Origin: Brachionus manjavacas
Lineage: Eukaryota; Rotifera; Eurotatoria; Ploima; Brachionidae
DNA: 64,000 nucleotides
Reading direction: 5' to 3'
Assembly: GCA_019054805.1 (NCBI GenBank)
Contig: JAHQIY010000007.1
Coordinates: 3,725,501-3,789,500 of the forward strand
The position numbers and the translations under genes were made by a program. Shown in pieces: positions 61,850 through 64,000 of this stretch. Below the pieces are notes generated by a model that was not told where the DNA came from, made no database searches, and saw only the letters and a program-made list of their open reading frames with translations. The first letter of the stretch is position 1; each line of letters starts with the position of its first letter.

Positions 61850-62190
61850 CAGAGACGAGATTAAAATTTTGGAAAAAGGCCCAAAATCCTATAAAATAGC
61901 ACCTAAGAAATCTTCTCCCGCTCAAGACCTTAATAACTATCCTCCAATTAGTATAACAATTGCCATGGAAAGCTACTTGAATGTATATTTTACTCTAGTA
62001 TTTTCTTGAGAACAATAAATTACTTATTAATGGTCTTCTAAGTGATCAATATCCTATTAAAGCAGGAGTACCACAAGGGTCAGTGATTAGTTCACTTTTT
62101 TTAACATATCTATAAATGACATACAAAACTACCAACACTCGCTTCTTTTTTGCAGATGATTTGGCTACTTTTTTATCTCTCAAATAGGAA
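61850..62190 (+). pseudogene. LINE reverse-transcriptase fragment with FADD box
   Basis: Frames read KKSSPAQDLNNYPPISIT (NYRPISL motif), then, after an apparent internal deletion, IKAGVPQGSVISSLFLTYL and FFFADDLATFL. These are the opening and catalytic motifs of a non-LTR reverse transcriptase, much closer together than in an intact element. Similar in wording to the fragments at 29100-30090. Confidence 0.65.
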
Positions 62191-62204
62191 ATGTGGTCTG
62201 AAAC

Positions 62205-62440
62205 CAAAAACATTAGGTAATTTTGCTTTACTCTATCATATACGTTCCAGAGTGAAATATTAAAAAAAGGTTCTTTAATGACTGTAGTGTATTTCACTCC
62301 TCTGCCTCTGCCACTTTTTACAGTTTCTTTTTTGCCAACATAAGTCGACTCGACATAATCATAAAACTCTTGGACTTTATCATTTGATACCTTTGCCTTA
62401 GCAGCATTAAACCCGTCAATTACATCAACTTTTGTTTGTA
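62205..62440 (-). pseudogene. Possible MULE-type transposase fragment
   Basis: Minus-strand frame reads DGFNAAKAKVSNDKVQEFYD, then YVESTYVGKKETVKSGRGRG and FFNISLWNVYDRVKQN. The Y-F/V-E-x-T-Y-x-G...R-G-R-G...P-x-F-x-I-x-x-W-N-V-Y-x-R pattern is seen near the end of many metazoan FLYWCH/MULE transposases, just before a TNNxxExxH block which is missing here. Assignment is tentative. Confidence 0.45.
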
Positions 62441-62566
62441 GCTATTTTGATAATTGCAAATTTAATTTAACAATTAGGGGAAAAAAATAGCTAAAAAAAA
62501 ATTAGCGGTTTTAATAATAGCTATTTCGATAATTGCTATTTTGATAATTGCTGTTTTGATACGGAG

Positions 62567-62683
62567 CCACTTAAACCAGATGAAAAGCATTATTCAGTAA
62601 CTGAACTTGAATGTGCATCTTTAATTTTTGGCTGCAATTTGGTTAATGTTAAGTTTCTGATTGTCACTTATGCCTTAAATTGA
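62567..62683 (+). pseudogene. Gypsy-type RNase H scrap
   Basis: A 38-codon run before a stop reads PLKPDEKHYSVTELECASLI and FGCN, matching the L-x-x-x-E-x-x-Y-x-x-x-E-x-E-x-x-A-x-x-x block that marks RNase H in Ty3/Gypsy LTR retrotransposons. It is preceded by repeats of GATAATTGCTATTTT. No LTR or other pol part nearby. Confidence 0.5.
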
Positions 62684-63154
62684 CTATTAACACCCCTAAA
62701 AGCCCTAGATTATCAAGATTTGTAATACTTTTATAAATTCACAATTTTGAAATAGTTAATAAAAATGAAAGATAAAATTTACATTAATTTTGACGCTTTA
62801 AGTAGACCTTTTCTCCTGAATGAAATCGGAACTAATAACGATGAAAAAAAGGACTATCGAGAACCATATTGTATGAAAATGTGTTTTTTCTGGTTTAAAT
62901 CGTATCTCCTCCGAGGGATCAATTATGACCCGATATATTTTTTTTTTTTTAAATCTAGACAAAATTCTGAACAATTCTATGGTTTTACTTTTTTTATTTT
63001 ATTGCTTTATTTTTCTTAAAAAATCATGTGATAATTAACAAATTTTTATATTAATATTCTATTGATATTTTTTTTCTAAATTTTACTAAAAACTTATCTT
63101 AGTATAAATAAAATTTAGTGAAAAATGCCTAAAAAATTAAAATATAATCAATCT
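62684..63154. other. AT-rich interval
   Basis: A short frame at 62765-63019 exists but is Phe-rich and unconvincing. No feature supported. Confidence 0.3.
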
Positions 63155-63850
63155 CGCGTGAGTAACCTTGGAGTTTTCGGCCAAAAAAAATTTTACTGTT
63201 TCTGTTTCAGCATTCACCACATTTTGTGGCAAATCATTCCACCTTGACACAATTCTGTTCGTTAAAAATTATACCTATATGAGCCGCGTTTACTAATTTC
63301 TCGAACAAGCTTCATGTTATGCTCTCTTCTAAGATTCATTTTCAAAATTTTTGCAAAGTTCACTCCATTCACCAATTTGATTTTCTCATGGCCGTTGACT
63401 ATTTTAAACATTTTAATTAAACCTCCTCTTGTTCTGCGTTCTTCCAAGTTCATTAGTTCTAGCGATTTAAGCCTATCATCGTATGATTTCTTCCTTAAAT
63501 ATTTGACCAATTTCGTTGAACGTCTCTGAACTTTCTCAATCATATTTATACTTGCTTTGGTTGAAGGATTCCACATACTGACGGCATATTCAAGATGAGG
63601 TCTGACAAGTCCTATGTATAAAAGTCTAAGAGTTTCTCTATCCAAACACACGAATGCATTCCTAATTTGACCTAAAATTCTGTTACCTTTTGCTGCCGCT
63701 GCTGAACATTGTTTGCTCCACTTAAGATCATTCGACACCAAAACACCGAGATCTTTTTTTTCATTGGTTTCTTTCAAAATGACTTCACCATCAGCGTTTG
63801 AAACCGTGTAGGCCATATTGTCTAAACTGTAAAAGTCTGCTAATGATGTG
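63155..63850 (-). mobile_element. 5'-truncated LINE, 3' portion
   Basis: Minus-strand 184-codon frame (63816-63262) reads the post-catalytic part of a CR1-like reverse transcriptase: NEKKDLGVLVSNDLKWSKQC, GLVRPHLEYAVSMWNP, EKVQRRSTKLV, LEERRTRGGLIKMFKIVNGH; the tail (SRWNDLP and a VNAE-like block) continues in another frame to about 63155. The RT active-site region is absent, so the copy is truncated near 63850 or in a different state beyond. The frame is long and clean, so this is one of the younger copies here. Confidence 0.8.
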
Positions 63851-64000
63851 CAGAATCTCTACAAAATGCACCACGCTCGATTATATTGAAATTTAATTTC
63901 TCCATAACTCTGCAAATTTAGCAGGCTTTGATATTTGATGCAACTTTGAAAATTGCACTATGTTGCATTTACAGAGCTAAGTTTAAACCTTTAGAAAAAA

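Noticed and set aside
62765..63019. 84-codon plus-strand frame from ATG
   Set aside because: Ends in Phe/Leu-rich translation of T-rich DNA, no motif, sits among transposon relics; most likely chance.

Overview
This is an AT-rich nuclear genomic window from an invertebrate animal. The evidence is spliced genes with GT-AG introns, many only 47-87 bp long, animal cilium and centrosome genes, a calpain, ALG-2/PDCD6, and a mixed load of decayed non-LTR and DNA transposons. The base composition, small introns and two intronless genes of bacterial or uncertain ancestry fit a monogonont (Brachionus-like) rotifer. That is a guess from style; no marker gene here settles the taxon.

Layout from left to right. 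1.4-2.4 kb holds an intronless FkbM-type methyltransferase with a signal anchor. 3.3-3.75 kb holds mariner-like and hAT transposase remnants. 5.1-7.0 kb is a two-exon calpain ending in a CaaX box. 7.5-9.55 kb is a decayed LINE on the minus strand, followed by a MITE. 11.8-12.6 kb is a small two-exon membrane protein on the minus strand. 13.4-21.5 kb is an eight-exon FAM184A orthologue whose fifth intron carries a mariner copy inserted into a LINE fragment. 22-30 kb is a gene desert of MITEs and transposon fragments. 30.9-31.3 kb is a small secreted EF-hand protein.

The right half continues with an intronless Asteroid-type (XPG/FEN-fold) gene at 33.2-35.1 kb on the minus strand. 35.4-37.3 kb holds a repeat-dense tract with a cluster of GTTCAC motifs, a Merlin/ISXO2-like transposase fragment and a perfect 44-bp inverted repeat. 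A five-exon predicted N-myristoylated pseudokinase lies at 39.0-41.2 kb (minus), and an intronless cobalamin-binding radical SAM enzyme at 42.5-43.9 kb (minus). LINE fragments fill 44.6-47.6 kb. PDCD6/ALG-2 lies at 48.5-49.4 kb and has two alternative fourth exons. An ODF2/cenexin-family gene spans 53.1-60.5 kb. The rest (60.8-64 kb) is a graveyard of Tigger/pogo, LINE, MULE, Gypsy and LINE fragments.

The genes do not form a single pathway. FAM184A and ODF2 are both long coiled-coil proteins, and ODF2 is a centriolar appendage component. PDCD6 and calpain are both calcium-linked, but nothing in the sequence shows that they are co-regulated. I found no rRNA, CRISPR array or convincing tRNA. 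Exon boundaries were derived by hand from reading-frame continuity and GT-AG sites and have no transcript support here.
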